Shown in pieces: positions 38,701 through 51,184 of a stretch of 64,000 bases of DNA. Every line of letters starts with the position of its first letter. Position 1 is the first letter of the stretch. Location of the stretch: the NCBI GenBank assembly GCA_019155185.1, contig CM032798.1, forward strand, positions 6,523,501 to 6,587,500. Reading direction: 5' to 3'. Made by a program: the position numbers and the translations under genes. The notes below the pieces were generated by a model that saw nothing but the letters and a program-made list of their open reading frames with translations, made no database searches and was not told where the DNA came from. The stretch is from Beaufortia kweichowensis (lineage: Eukaryota > Chordata > Actinopteri > Cypriniformes > Gastromyzontidae).

Positions 38701-41700
38701 AAAGCCACCTGATCTCAAACTACAAAAGGAGAGCAAGAATATTTATGATTTCAACAGACTATAGCTACTTATATAAAACAATTACATTATGAAAGAATGG
38801 AAGTAACAGAGATAACTGCTCAAATTGTTCTTTGACTGAGATAATGTCAGGCAGTGGTTGAGATTTATATTATCTGACAAGAAACATTGGAATAATATGG
38901 TTTAATAATTTAAAACATTAAAAGAAATCTAAGAGAGGTAATAATTTATATTCTTGTAATGTTGTTCAAGTTAATCCACACTGACTCAGTTCACGATCGG
39001 TCCATCAGGAGCACATATACTCCAAACCAGCAACCCAACATTACACATATGGATGATAATTTGTGGCTCCGCTGGAACGCTCCAACATTTGATCGAAGAC
39101 AGACCTGAGGGTGAACTGCAAAAAAATGTCTGTAGGCTATATGACAGCCAATAGGTCTTTCTGCTTCGTAGTCTTGGAGGAGCCACAGACCTCAAAGAAG
39201 GAACTGTGGGAGTATAGCCACTATCAGTTTTTAATTTGAGCCGGCCGCAGAGCCAGGCCTGAATAATGAGCAGATGGATGTGATTCCAGTAGACATTATT
39301 AAACACTCTCACATCCTGAGCTCACGCTGAACTGAACAGCCGAGGAGAAAGACCAAGCCTTTCCAGCGAGCTTTGCACCCAAAAATAAATGGTACCATGT
39401 CTCCCTATTATGTTTTATATTATTTTTAATGTCAGTTTTTAAAGGAGATTTTTGGGTCACTTTAAACCTACCCTGTTGCCATGACAACACTTTTCCAGGC
39501 TTTTTACAGACAAGTGAAACTGAATCTGGTTCTCCACTTTTCTTCACGCACCACATCTCCCCCCCAAACTGTTTCAACATCAGAGCAGAATAGTGAGCTT
39601 TGAGGACTAAGCCGATTCCCAGCTGAAGCTATTTTCTATTTCTGGCTGTGCTGAGGTCTAAAACATTAGCTGCCGATGTATTTTGATGCAAACGAAAGCT
39701 TGATAAATAAGCGTTTCCATCGGTACTTTGGTTCAGCAAGAATTTAAGGTAATAATGCAAAATGTGTTATTTAATGAGTCAATTTAATATAACAGGGATG
39801 GTGGTCTGGTTTTGATTTTCAACTGCAAAGGTACTGTAGTAAAATATACTGTATTAAAAAGTGTTTGTATATAACTGCCTTTAATATTGATGCTAAAAAA
39901 TGTATTTTTAAAACTATATTGGCATTATCAAAAGACTAGATAATTCTTAATTTATAAACAAAAATAAGCATCTTTAATAATAGTGCTCTGTCAGTAAAAA
40001 GGACATTTACGCTCTGCAATGTGTTCTCCTAATCTATTTGCAGCAAATGTAGATACAAACTTTTTCTCCAAAGATCTCAGTTCAAAATCTGTCATTATAA
40101 ATATATTGCTGCTGAAAGTCACAAAACACATTTAAGATGTTTCAAATCTTGTTAATGTATTAGGCAAGAAAACCTTCTCCACATGTGTTGTGTTCTGTGA
40201 AATCTTTAAGATGGAAAAGTCTCTTCATGACAATAATTTAAAACTAACACATAAAACAGCCCCATAGAATGCTTTCCATTTGACTTTGGCTTTTTGTACT
40301 AGGCAGACAGCCATGAGAAAGAGTAGAAATTGGCTTTATGTTATGCTGGAGTATTTGATTTCTAAGAGGATGTGATTGGTAAATTGAAAGGTTTCAATAA
40401 AGACATGATAAGTTTGCCATGTGCATCACGATTTGGTCTGTGTATTTATATCAGTAATATAAAAATAAAATGACTGTATGATGTAGCAACACTATTCTGA
40501 AAAAAGAATTAAACAGCAGCTTTTTAACAATTCAGTAGCACTGAAAAACAACACAGCATCAACTTTGCAATCTGCCCTAGAATGTCTGTAACCTAAACCT
40601 GTTATAGTTTATAGATTAGTCTTTAAAAGAAACAAGAGTCTGCAGAAGCTCACCGTTTCAGGTCATGAACACTGGCCCCAGATCAGGTCCCGGCCCCTCC
40701 TTTTAGCCTGAGGGAAGGGGCCTTAGAATTGAAAAGAATTTTGAGCTGAGTGAAAACATACGTGGAAATATAGGTGAAACGAAAAAGAAAGGAGAGAGAT
40801 CAATTGTAAGAGACAGGAAGATAAAGATGAAGAGCAGTTTAGAAAAAAACCCATAAAAATGTGAACCCAATCTAGATTACTCATGAATCTCAGATGAAAG
40901 ACATTAAACAGTGTTACACTACATTTTATATTTTTACCAGAAATAGATGGATGGATAAGGAATACATATGCAGAGTTCTTTTTTAGATCCACCTAAATGC
41001 ATTTCAGAGAAACCTTGACATTAACACGTTACCTGTTTAAACATATTTTAATCAGGTCTCATCAGATTCCTTGGAGAATTCATTGATACCCAATGTTCCA
41101 GTGTAGTTGAAGTAAAGACAGCGACTACTCAGTACAGGGATGTTTATGGCTTGAATAAAACATGTACAATCAGAAGATCTTCAGTACATTATGTGCTCCT
41201 TAAGGTCATAGCACCACGCTCTGGACACTGCGTGGTCCAGGGGTCAATCGGCTGTCGACTGCTCTAAAACAACAATTCACACATACTCTATCAATTGAGC
41301 ATTTGTACGAGAGAAAGAGGGAGAGAGAACGTGAGAAAAAGAAAGATGATGGGAGTAGATAAGCAAGCGAGGGCCCAGGAGAAAAACACAGAGTAACTTT
41401 ACACCACTATTTCATTTGCTCTCTTCTTCCACTCGGCCTTTTATCCTGCCACAAGAGCACATCAGATCTCAGATGCACTTTGATTAAATGCACCTGAATG
41501 CACTTTAGGTCTTTTGTAGAGACCCGAACACTGAGAGAGGAATTATAACATATTGCTGTTCCTTGGATTTTAGGACTGCCTGACTGGTTTGAGGTGTGTA
41601 ATTCTTTGTCAGAACTGACCATTTGACATATATAAAGGAGAATGATGTACAGAACATACAATCTTTTCAAATGGTTGATCCCATGCGATCACTTGATGAA

Positions 41701-43830
41701 CATCATTTTTTATTCCTACGTTATTTCTATTGTTTCCCTTATTCTTATGAAAAAATGTCTTCACTTTTAATCCTAGTATTTAATTAATTTATTTAAGAAA
41801 TCTGCAGATGTCTTTCTAACTTGATCAACTCAGAGAAAGACACAGGGGTTGCTCCTTTATTTACAGGTTTTTACTTTTTACTCTGAAACAGAAGCTGGAA
41901 GGCTGGAAGGATTATTTTAAATGTAGACAGGACTGACAAGTTATGGTTTGGAAGCTTATCAAAATTGTAGAGCTTCACTTATATTTCATCAGGGTGGGGT
42001 TGTGATGGGACAAAGATGGTTGAACTTTATCTGGTGTGTGTGTACGGATTCAGTGAAGCTTGGCATTCCAGCTGTATTCTGGGTAGCAAGTGCCTGAGGA
42101 CTTGATAACAAACTAAAGTGAAAGATTTACATATAGCCCCTCTTTTAAGCATGAATGACTCTGGACTCCAGACCCCTGACCCTAACTAGCTTCCTATACC
42201 CATCAAACTGTTTTAAAGCTTCCTGTGTTTTTCCTGCAGCACTAACTCTGGGAGTCATGGTTTATATTGTTTCTTTGTTTATTTATCCTTCACTTATTAA
42301 TATCTTTTTCCATTCCTCTTCTCCATTTACACCATGGGATGCCCACCCTAAGGTCCAAAACTCCATCAGACTCACACCTGTGTACCATCTGACATTACAC
42401 AGAATGTGATCGGACGAGAGTTGTGGTGATAGTGTGGTGATAAAACCATATCAGCTGAGCACTGGGATGCTTTATGGTTTTTAATAACTTCTCATAAACT
42501 AGCCCCAACTAGGGCCTAAATTTGTGTTTTATTATTTAGTGATTAATAAATGTTATCTCTAATAAGGAGACAAAAATTAATATGAGAGGCTGGCGTTTTA
42601 GAGTTCTAGAGTTTATTTATTTATTTGTTGATTTCGTTTTGACTTAATAGTGAAAAAAGTTAAAATATTTGTATGTGTAAAATTGAGAAAAAAAGTGTTA
42701 ATTAAAAAATATTATCATGTGGCCAAATTGCATAATTTCAAATTAACGTTATGTATTTATGCATGTAATTAAATACAAAAATTGATGCCTAAATTAACTC
42801 TTCTTTTAACCAGCAAGTTTAAACCAATGTGCTGTTTTATCAGATAATGCAGGTGTCCTACCACTGGTGTAATTCATCACATTTACCATGGACATGCTCT
42901 ACAAAGTTTGACAATTTCTTCAAAATAAATGTCACTGTGATTTATATTTTTGTTATAAAATACAAAAACATTTGTACATTTTTAGTGTGGAGTAAGTGTC
43001 CAGATACATTCGGGGGCCATATGTTAATGTTTTTTCTTTCTCATAAAAAGCACTTGCATTGGAGTGGATTTGTTTCTTTCTCATTGCATTCCAGAGCCAG
43101 AGTCTGGATGGCTGTTGCTGGGGCCGTTCCAGATAAGAAACCGGAGAGCAGAACTGATCAAAAACATTCCCAACATCAAATCCCTCTCCTCACATTGGCT
43201 GCAGAATGCTCGAGAGTTCAAGGTCAGAGTTTTTTCCCCTTGTTGAGATTGAGTCTTTATGGGTGTAATCATCTATCCATGTGTATGCCATTTCTTTTCT
43301 TTTTCTTTGGCAAACACTTGTTAAGCCTTATAAGACAGGCTCTCGTTAAAAAAAGGTTTATTTACCCAGTGCAAAAGAAAAATTGTTCCAGGTACCTTTG
43401 AAGTGTGTGTAGTTCTATAATGTAAACCATTCACAAGATACACACACACACAGGTTTGTTTCACTTTATATAGAGGACATCTCATAGACATCTGCTTGCA
43501 AATTGGGCAAATAATATTTGCCCAATTTCTAAACGAGCCTGTTAACATTATGACTTAAGAATGTTTTTTAGACATTATTAGAGATTTAAACAAAGGATTC
43601 GGACAATGAGCTCTCCAGAGGACAGTCATTACAATTTGGGTTTGTGAGGACATTTTACTACAAAAAAGAAAAACAGTACAGACACACACACGAACACACA
43701 TACTCAAACAGTCGGTTTAGTGAGAACTCAGACTATCCTGTAACATCAAAATAACTCCTACACTGCCCTCTTCTGGTAGAACATGCTAAAAGCACTACAA
43801 TAACTTGTAGTTTAGCCTTACAATATTTTG

Positions 43831-44078
43831 GGTAATGCTTTACATCCAGGTTGTATTTGTAAACATTAGTTAATGCAAGAGCTAACATTAACTAATAATA
43901 ATCAATATTTCTAAAGCATTTATTAATCTTCATGTTAATTTCAGCATTTACTAATACATTTTTAGAATCAAAAGCTGTATCTGTTAACATTAGTTAATGC
44001 ACAATGATCGAACAAGAACAATTGTATTGGCAATAACTAGTATTAACTAACATTAACAAAGATTAATAAATATTGTAG
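43831..44078. mobile_element. TTAACATTAGTTAATGC-type MITE, copy 2
   Basis: Starts GGTAATGCTTTACATCCAGG / TTGTATTTGTAAACATTAG. It contains TGTTAACATTAGTTAATGCA internally and ends near TAACAAAGATTAATAAATAT. It matches the 20956 copy over its left arm and is a divergent member. Non-coding. Confidence 0.78.
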
Positions 44079-45950
44079 CCCAAATATAAATTTAACAAAT
44101 AGATCTGTACAATTTTGGAAATAAAGTACACTGTGAACTTTCACATTGACATGAATAGTGCTTGGATGTTTAAAATGTCCCTTTTATGTGCACTTACATA
44201 AGAGGCTCGTACACTGTAAAATATGATTTGCCTTCAAATTTTAAGTACACTCATTTTGGCTTTGTCATTTTAACCATTTTTACATCATTTCAACTAATCA
44301 AATTAAGAATATTAACAAATTTTTATAAGTTAAAGCAAAGACCCAGTCCCAATTAACTCTACTCTAAATCACTTCTCATACATTGAAAGTTCACGGTGAC
44401 TAAAGTTGCCAGTTCCCAACAGTCTACCAAACATCTTGTTTGCTTTCCACCTTGAAAGTCATATGGATCTGGAACAACATGAGGCTAAATAAAAAATGAC
44501 AGCATTTTTCAAAAAACAACAGTGGATAAAAAGGTAAACATGCTGTGAAAGGCAGCTGGAAGAAAACTTAGAAAACATACGTGTTCTCATAATTCATCAC
44601 ATATAAATCACTGGAAAAGAAATGACATTGAGCAGAGTTTCTTTGAGTGGCTTTTATAATAACCAACACACTGTATGGTCAGACGTACAATAATAAGACA
44701 GCAATATTGTTGTAAAATTGTGTGACAAAAATCATACAAAAATAAACCATTGATATAAACATCAGCTTTCCATGCATACCATCTTTTTATGAAATAACAC
44801 AATGTGAAATAGGACATTATGATATCATCCCAACACATTTCATAAGTCATGAGCAATAATGTCTTGACAAACTCTGTCAGTTCTTGATTGTCTTCAACAT
44901 TGGGAAAAGTTTTGGGGTATTCAACAGTTGCATAGCAACAGATCAAAATGAAAATGGCGTATAGCTGCTTGCCTAAATTGATCAAATCTCTTAAATCTCC
45001 GTTTCTGTGAAGTTTCCATAGAGTTTAAACAAACTCTGAGAGAGAAAACGTAAACAGCCATCAAAACAAACGCAGAATAATAGTAATAGTAAAGAAAATA
45101 TAAAGACTTCATTCACTCAGAGTCATAGAGTGACACTGACCTCTAGGGGAATATCAAGACATTACATTCTATAGGCAGTGGGTACCTTGTTACATAAAAA
45201 ACATAACTCAACAAGAGCTGCTTTCACATAGCCCAAACAGTGATGTCATACGTTGATGATTCACTCAGACAGGACAGTTTAATGCTACAATGCATAATTC
45301 TTTTGCTTAAAAATAAACAAAAATCTGGAAATGAGCAAGAGCAAAAACAATCAATGTTCAAAACAGTCTCTATACCATACCCAAATAAGATTATAATAAT
45401 GACTTATCATTTGAGCTGTCCGGTTTAATTCACAGAAAATGTCAGTGTGATGTCATTTGAGTTTAACCAACCTATAGACAAGTAGATGAAGTAACCTTCA
45501 GTTTTGGTTTAAACAAAGATGGCAAAAACTAATGGATTGCAGCTTTATGTATTTACCATCTCCCAAAAAAAACAAATGCAGAAGCTAAATGAATATGATC
45601 TTGTTATGCTAGATTATGTCCTTGCAGGCAACATTCAATTACAAGACAAAATACACATAACGATGAAATGCTTTGTGAAATGAGGTGTGTTGAAACTGTT
45701 TCTGCAAAACACAAGAACAAGATTGTCAACAGGTTTTCTCCCACGTGACTAGGGGTCTGAATTCAGAATTAAATGTAGGCACATATGGTGGTCATAGAGG
45801 CACACATGCTTATACTTTCAATGTTTAGGCACTGGAAATTTGCAAAATACTACTACAGTAAAAAACCTGCAATGACCGGACAGACCCATACAGAAATCAG
45901 ATCTATGATTATAAATGAACATATGCTTTATATATAATATATATTTATTT

Positions 45951-45976
45951 TTACAGTATTTGTAAAAATACTGTAA
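45951..45976. repeat. Perfect small hairpin
   Basis: TTACAGTATTT and AAATACTGTAA form an 11-bp perfect inverted repeat around a 4-base loop, followed by a further ATTACTGTAA word. It probably belongs to a short AT-rich repeat; it lies beyond the first polyadenylation signals of ror1. Confidence 0.6.
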
Positions 45977-46356
45977 TAATTACTGTAAATAATTCCAGTA
46001 TTTGTGGCACATAAATTACAAAGTATGTAAACTAACATGAGAAAGTTATACAGTCTAAGACTTGTGACTCTCTGATGGGCAATTTTGTAAATATTTTTAA
46101 TTAAATATGGCATATACGTTTACGGCATATGCTTAAATGTCTAAAATTAGTGTTGTAGACAAAATATAACTGTGCAACATTCATTGAAATTCAATTTAAT
46201 AAAACGTTTCTGAAATGGATGACTGACTGGATAATAAAGAAAAAGGTAGTCAATAAGAATCCAGCATAGAAACTCGCACATTGACAAAGTGCCAAGAAAA
46301 CATTCCTGCAAATTCTAAAAGAGTGACTATACTGAAGATGCTAAAATATAACAGTT

Positions 46357-46935
46357 TTTATTTATTTTGGAAACTTTTAGACACAACCTAATTCCTATAG
46401 CAACATTCATGTTATCCCATAGTTTTGATGAGTTCACTATTACTTCCAAATGTTAAAGAAATAAGTGACCCTTCTGACAGCGGTGTAATATGTGTTATAC
46501 ATTCATTTCCATATATCAGATTTCTGTATGGGAAGAAAAAGGTATGATATTCTGAAGCCTTCTGGAACATTTTCAAGTCTTCAATGTGAATAAAAAACAA
46601 CAGAGATGGTTTAGACAATAAAGACATGTCAAAGTAGATCCATTAAAAATCCTAAAAGGCATTTTGGTTGAATGAAAGGCTGTTCTGCCACAAAATCACT
46701 GCAATAAACGGCATGAAGCTTCACAGAGAATATGTTTTAGATTTTGCATTGTATCAATATCATCTATCCAAGAGATGAGGCCGAGTGTCAGTTCCTTTCA
46801 AACACATTTACACACAAAAAAAAAACATTACAATATAAACTTTCGCATTTCGTTCAGGCTATTTTATATTTACAAGGAGAGAAAAAACGCATTAAAATAT
46901 CAATAATTATCAATATACAAGAAAAAAACACATAT
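46357..46935 (-). other. ror1: ror1 3' UTR (minimum extent) with tandem polyadenylation signals
   Basis: Sequence between the ROR1 stop codon and overlapping AATAAA hexamers on the minus strand (46366-46361 and 46362-46357). It is AT-rich and non-coding. These are the first canonical signals I located downstream of the stop. Use of a more distal site is possible, as mammalian ROR1 has a longer 3' UTR. Confidence 0.5.
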
Positions 46936-48375
46936 TCACAAATCGGCAGTAATAACAGATTCACTGTACAACAGTCGGTTAGTCTCAGCAAGCAGAGCCG
47001 CTTGCGATGGGTCTATCTGCAAGGCCTTTTGTGTCATATGTCCAAAAACTTGCATTGTGCCGCCCGGCATCGCTGTCATGGGCGTCAGCGTGACACAGTG
47101 AGAGAGCAAGGGTGTGTTGGCGTCATGATTGGAGCCTGTGGAGGGCACGCTGGTCACGTGACCTGTGCTGGTGGAGCCACTGGCGCTGCTGGGCGACCGG
47201 CTCTTGGGCGGAGGGCAGTGCTGCACCACCTGCGGCGGGCCCTGAGTTGGGGCGAAGTGAGCGGCGGGAAAAGCGGCATAGCCCGGTGGGATGGGGTATC
47301 CATTCACAGGTATGAAATGCTGGTTCTGTGGCATAGGTGCTGCCATAAACCCTGCGATCTGTCCGGGTGGGAGACTCTGCGGAGCTCCGTAGATGTAGCC
47401 GGCGTAGCGCGGGCTGCTGAGGTTGCTGATTGGGCTGGCGCTCAGAGAGGTAGTTTGGGTGGTGGCGTTCCCTCCGGATGGAGTGCTGGAGCTGGCGTGG
47501 GAGGACAGGCCCTCCCAGGCACGTAGACGGGAGTGGATGTCTTTAAATCTTGGTCGCCGAGCGGGACCTTCCTGCCAGCACTCGGTCATCAGCGTGTACA
47601 TACGAGGAGGGCAGTCCTCCGGACAAGGCAACTGCTGTCTCTTCCGTACCATCTCCATCACCTCCTGGTTGCTGAAACCATAATAGGGCTGCAAGCCAAA
47701 GCTAAAGATCTCCCACAGAACCACCCCGAACGCCCAAATGTCAGAATCTGTGCTGAACTTCCCATAAACGATGGCCTCTGGAGACATCCAGCGAATCGGA
47801 AGCAAAGTTTTAGGCTGCACCCTGTAATAATCCGAGGAGTAGATATCCCTCGACAATCCCAGATCGGAAATCTTAATATGAAGCTGCTCGCCAACCAAAA
47901 CGTTTCTTGCCGCAAGGTCTTTGTGGACGTAAAAATGGCTCGCGAGGTAGTCCATCCCAGCGGCAACCTGAATGGCCAGGTGCAGGAAGTCTCCGTGGTC
48001 GAGACTGGACCTCACGGTGCCGTCTTCATCGCTGCTGCAGCCCACATCTGAATGGGGCGAACGCATGATGAGGAACTCGTGGAGGTCTCCTTGGGCCAGG
48101 AACTCGAAGAGCATGCAGACGGGCTGCTCCTGGGTCACGACGCCCAACAGACAAACCACATTAGGATGATGAAGTTCTGCTAGGACAGATGCTTCCTGCT
48201 GGAAATCGCCCCATTGTTGTGAACTTGAGAGGTCTTTAAGTGTCTTTATGGCGACTAGTTGAGCGTGCTCCATGCCTGGCAGGTACAGGTGACCTTTGTA
48301 GATCTTACCAAAGGCACTCTCCCCCAACTCCTCCATGAAGCGTACAGCGGATAGAGGAAGTTCTTTGGCTTTGCT
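46936..48375 (-). CDS. ror1: ROR1 last exon: pseudokinase domain and C-terminal tail
   Basis: The exon encodes 479 residues plus TGA, after a TTTTTCTAG acceptor, starting SKAKELPLSAVRF. The kinase domain spans exon residues about 10-286: glycine loop GESAFG (residues 18-23), VAIK lysine at 44, HKDLAARN at 151-158, DLG at 171-173 (canonical DFG) and RWMSPEAI. The motif departures (no middle Gly in the loop, HKD for HRD, DLG for DFG) are those for which ROR1 is considered a pseudokinase. Human ROR1 has Cys in the loop where this protein has Ser. The tail is Ser/Thr-rich, then Pro-rich (NGYPIPPGYAAFPAAH), then Ser/Thr-rich, ending SVITADL. Two long plus-strand frames (46744-47526, 47533-48051) are antisense shadows. 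Confidence 0.97.
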   Translation of the reverse strand, partial: SKAKELPLSAVRFMEELGESAFGKIYKGHLYLPGMEHAQLVAIKTLKDLSSSQQWGDFQQEASVLAELHHPNVVCLLGVVTQEQPVCMLFEFLAQGDLHEFLIMRSPHSDVGCSSDEDGTVRSSLDHGDFLHLAIQVAAGMDYLASHFYVHKDLAARNVLVGEQLHIKISDLGLSRDIYSSDYYRVQPKTLLPIRWMSPEAIVYGKFSTDSDIWAFGVVLWEIFSFGLQPYYGFSNQEVMEMVRKRQQLPCPEDCPPRMYTLMTECWQEGPARRPRFKDIHSRLRAWEGLSSHASSSTPSGGNATTQTTSLSASPISNLSSPRYAGYIYGAPQSLPPGQIAGFMAAPMPQNQHFIPVNGYPIPPGYAAFPAAHFAPTQGPPQVVQHCPPPKSRSPSSASGSTSTGHVTSVPSTGSNHDANTPLLSHCVTLTPMTAMPGGTMQVFGHMTQKALQIDPSQAALLAETNRLLYSESVITADL

Positions 48376-50240
48376 CTAGAAAAAGAAAAAATAATTTAAA
48401 GCTGGAATATATAAAAATACTTATGCTGAACTGAAAATAGCTAGATAGACAGCTTTCTGGAAGCTGTCGTCACCCTTTGACCAGTACTTTGATCTGAGAG
48501 TGTAAAGTCTGGTGTAGCTTAACCTTTCGTCCTTTTTCTGACCTCTGACCTCAGTTCCATCAGTCTTTTGCACCTTAATGTTGACCAAAGTCTGAGCTCA
48601 GACCAACACACTTATGTGTTACTTTTCCATTCAGTAAGACTAAAGTCACATAGTTCTTTCTTTTTTTAAGAGTATAAAAATAAGAGAATATAATAAAAAA
48701 ATACTAAAAAATGTTGCTTTTTAGCATTTGAATGTTTCTAAAAAACAAGATGCTATACATGCTGTGGCCTCAAACCGGTCACCACAGAAATGCATAAACC
48801 CTCTGTTTGTCCTAAGAATATTGTCATTTATGCAGATGTTGTCTTACCACTTACATGACAGTCACTGTGACTAAAGATTATATTGTTTTATCCTCTACAT
48901 GTGATACAGATGCAGTAAGTACAGGCTTCCCACATCATCTGACCAATGAATTTCCATGATGTGTGTCATTGATCATATTTACTGGAAAATCTTTTTTTTA
49001 TAAAGATTACAATTACAAAGAGAAAAGATAAATTTACAACAAATATAAAAATTTTCATGACTTTTTCCACAACTTTTTATGATATACTATATGCTAGTTT
49101 TCCAAGCTTTGTCTTGTGACCCTGTCTGTGAAAACCAGGCTAAAGTCTCAAAAGCATCAAAGTTTGATTTCACCTTTAAATATCACTATTTCTTCAATCT
49201 TTGACATGTAAACCAGGATATTAGTTATATTTTCATACATTATGTAGGATGACTTTATGTAACAGTAAATGACTTTAGCTGGGTTTTTACAGGCAGGGTC
49301 ACATATTTCAAGGTCTTTCCTAACCATGTAAGTAACATTCGTAATGCAATCTGACTAGTATGCACCAGAGTTTGTGTAATAAAAGCGAAACTAGGCAAAA
49401 GATCAGCAAGAGGTCAGTGCAAAAGAGAAATGAAATCTAATGCAGAAGACATACACAGGATCAAATCAAAGATAGTCTCTCTTTGAAAGTGGCAGATGTT
49501 TTGTGTTACAGATCGTCAAGTCTGCCTGAGGGTAAACATGTCTCATCTCTGTTTTGGATAGAACTCTGGTGATTGGTGACCTTTGTCTGACCTTTGGCCT
49601 GCAGCTGTGCCTGCTTATGAAAGGTGTCCCTGTCTTACGGGTAAAAGCAGCACTAAAAGAGCATCAAAACGTGTGATTTATACTGAAACTGTATGGACCT
49701 ACAAACATCTGATCAAATATTTGCTTATATAGTCTGTCTAAATAATATATGTGACAAGGAAGACAAAGGCACAGACTTGTGCTGTATCTTCAATAAGAGA
49801 AAAAAATCCTTTGAATTAGATTTTTGAGAATGATATGAACGCAATGATATTAATATGATAATATTTAGATTCCTCTCTAGGCCTGGAAGAGATTGCCTCC
49901 ATATGCTCATCTCACTTTCTGTTTGCATTGCCTTAGTAACCCACACGTCATTCAGGAATGCTTGCTAATCCAAATGTTATGAGAATGCACGCTGGAATTT
50001 AACCAATAAAGAAATTATATAAGAATAAAATAAGGAGACCTGAAAGAGACATTTTGGAGAGGATTCTTTAAAAGAAAAAATTGTAACAACTAGATTCCCA
50101 AAAGAAGCCAAGCAAATCAGTTCTAAAACACATTGATCGATTTGATATGAATGATTTAGTTTTCATAATCTTTTGCTTTGCTGATGGTTTATTCACATGG
50201 TCACATAAGCATGATGATCTGTAAACTTAAGTTAGCTCAC
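48376..50240 (-). other. ror1: ror1 intron between transmembrane and kinase exons
   Basis: A 1865-bp phase 0 intron with a GTGAGC donor at 50240 and a TTTTTCTAG acceptor at 48376. It contains a TGTGACCCTG-family MITE (49115-49303). Nothing else was recognised. Confidence 0.92.
49115..49303. mobile_element. TGTGACCCTG-family MITE, full copy 1
   Basis: The left end TGTGACCCTGTCTGTGAAAA and the reverse complement of the right end, TGTGACCCTGCCTGTAAAAA, are near-identical terminal inverted repeats followed by matching AGCTAAAGTC-like words. The interior includes TCAAAGTTTGATTTCACC. The same family is at 60071-60294 and, as a fragment, at 10734-10815. No clear target duplication; superfamily unassigned. 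Confidence 0.82.
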
Positions 50241-50449
50241 CTTTGGTTTGTAGGCGGTGAGCATTGACATCTCCACGTTCTGTCCACGTACTGGTTTGGG
50301 CTGGCGTGGAGCTGGCGGACGTGAAGTTTTCTGGTTGTTCCGGCACACACAGATGAAGAAGAACAACAAGGCGATGGCCAGCGGTATAGCCACACTCGGC
50401 ACAAGGATGTACAGGATCCCCATACTGCTGCTGCCGTGCTTTGGCAAGT
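50241..50449 (-). CDS. ror1: ROR1 transmembrane and juxtamembrane exon
   Basis: A 209-bp exon after a TTTGCTCAG acceptor. It completes an Asp codon from the kringle exon and encodes 69 residues. A short extracellular stem (LPKHGSSSMG) is followed by a hydrophobic membrane span of about 23 residues (ILYILVPSVAIPLAIALLFF and on), the stop-transfer CRNNQK, and a Pro-rich juxtamembrane part ending MLTAYKPK. The order and sequence match human ROR1 (EILYILVPSVAIPLAIALLF; NVEMSMLNAYKPK). Several alternative-frame readings of the same bases are shadows. Confidence 0.96.
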
Positions 50450-50553
50450 CTGAGCAAAATCAAAACACACAAAAATGAACTAAATTAAACTAAACCTGAA
50501 AATACATTATTGTACATATAAGTGCTGGTATTATGCTATATTGTGCCTCTCAC

Positions 50554-50799
50554 CGCATGGGGGAATGTCACATAGTTCCATCCGTACACCCTCATCCAGG
50601 GTGAAGCACCAGGGAGCATCGTGCTTGTTGCCGGGGTTACGACAATAGGAATGTCCCCCGTTGAGCTCCGGGTAACGCACGGCTAAAAAGGTGTGACTGT
50701 GTGGATACTGTGAATTCCACGGTTGACACTGTCGACCGGATTTCGTGACACTTGTTGTGCCGCGGTAGTCTGAACCACTGTTGTTATAACATTTGTGGC
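50554..50799 (-). CDS. ror1: ROR1 kringle-domain exon
   Basis: A 246-bp exon between a TTTCTTTAG acceptor and a GTGAGA donor. It encodes one kringle with the six expected cysteines (HKCYN, RQCQPW, SYCRNPG, PWCF, ELCDI, PPC) and conserved WNSQYPH and RNPGN motifs. A sequon (NNS) lies after the first cysteine, as in the human NST. It reads through in phase from the Frizzled-like exon (SHKCYNN). In ROR receptors the kringle lies between the cysteine-rich domain and the membrane. Confidence 0.96.
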
Positions 50800-50866
50800 C
50801 TAAAGAAAAATCAAGATAAGTTCATTTCTTAACTTACATATATTTGCAAAGAAGTACTAAACTCAC
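50800..50866 (-). other. ror1: ror1 minimal intron (67 bp)
   Basis: A 67-bp intron with GTGAGT donor and TTTTTCTTTAG acceptor between the Frizzled-like and kringle exons. It is near the lower size limit for vertebrate introns. The next intron (50450-50553) is also short at 104 bp. Confidence 0.93.
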
Positions 50867-51184
50867 TTTTGTTTATGGTTTCAGCCATCGGAATGCCTAT
50901 TCTCATGCAGTTAGCAGCTTCAGGGCTGTCCGAAGCGGCCAAATCTTCACAGTTGGGCAGTTTGAGGCGTTTGAGGATGAGGGGGTTGGATCGTGCGATG
51001 ATGTACTCTGTTTTGCACAGGTCGTTCTCCAGGATCTCGCACTCGTCCTTGCACAAATCCCGCGGTTTGTCTATGCCGGAGCTGCGGTCGCACGTGGGGA
51101 AGGCGAAGTGGCACAGGGACGGGATGGCAAACTGGGAGCAGCGATCTGATAGGTGATTGGAAGTGCCGATCATGGTGAATGCCG
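50867..51184 (-). CDS. ror1: ROR1 Frizzled-like cysteine-rich domain exon
   Basis: A 318-bp exon after a TTTCTCCAG acceptor, ending at a GTGAGT donor. It encodes 105 residues plus split codons: AFTMIGTSNHLSDRCSQFAI through IPMAETINK. It carries eight of the ten cysteines of the Frizzled-like domain (RCS, LCH, TCD, LCK, ECE, LCK, NCE, NCM); the other two are in the preceding exon. In ROR receptors this domain is the Wnt-binding module (WNT5A in ROR1). Identity to human ROR1 is high through PRDLCxDECEILEN and RLKLPNCEDL. Confidence 0.96.

Larger units (their letters stand above)
35701..46356. other. Intergenic region between ror1 and cachd1
   Basis: About 10.7 kb between the probable cachd1 promoter and the probable ror1 polyadenylation site. 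It is AT-rich and contains one MITE (43831-44078), a CA tract near 43439 and a small hairpin at 45951. Open frames (for example 37949-38323 plus, 42829-43401 plus, 44608-44985 minus) show no recognised domain or convincing splice context. In mammals UBE2U lies in this interval; no ubiquitin-conjugating fold was seen here. Confidence 0.7.

Noticed and set aside
42829..43401. 190-codon plus-strand frame between the two genes
   Set aside because: Composition is that of AT-rich non-coding DNA with a GC patch; no domain, no consistent splice sites and competing frames on both strands.
44608..44985. 125-codon minus-strand frame downstream of ror1
   Set aside because: Low-complexity hydrophobic/aromatic composition from AT-rich sequence; no recognisable protein and no supporting signals.
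35701..46356. Search for a UBE2U homologue expected from mammalian synteny
   Set aside because: No ubiquitin-conjugating enzyme motif (HPN and active-site Cys region) was seen in any frame listed for the interval.
46744..48051. Two long plus-strand frames (260 and 172 codons) opposite the ROR1 kinase exon
   Set aside because: They are antisense to a strongly supported coding exon and have no recognisable domain; GC-rich coding sequence leaves the opposite strand open by chance.
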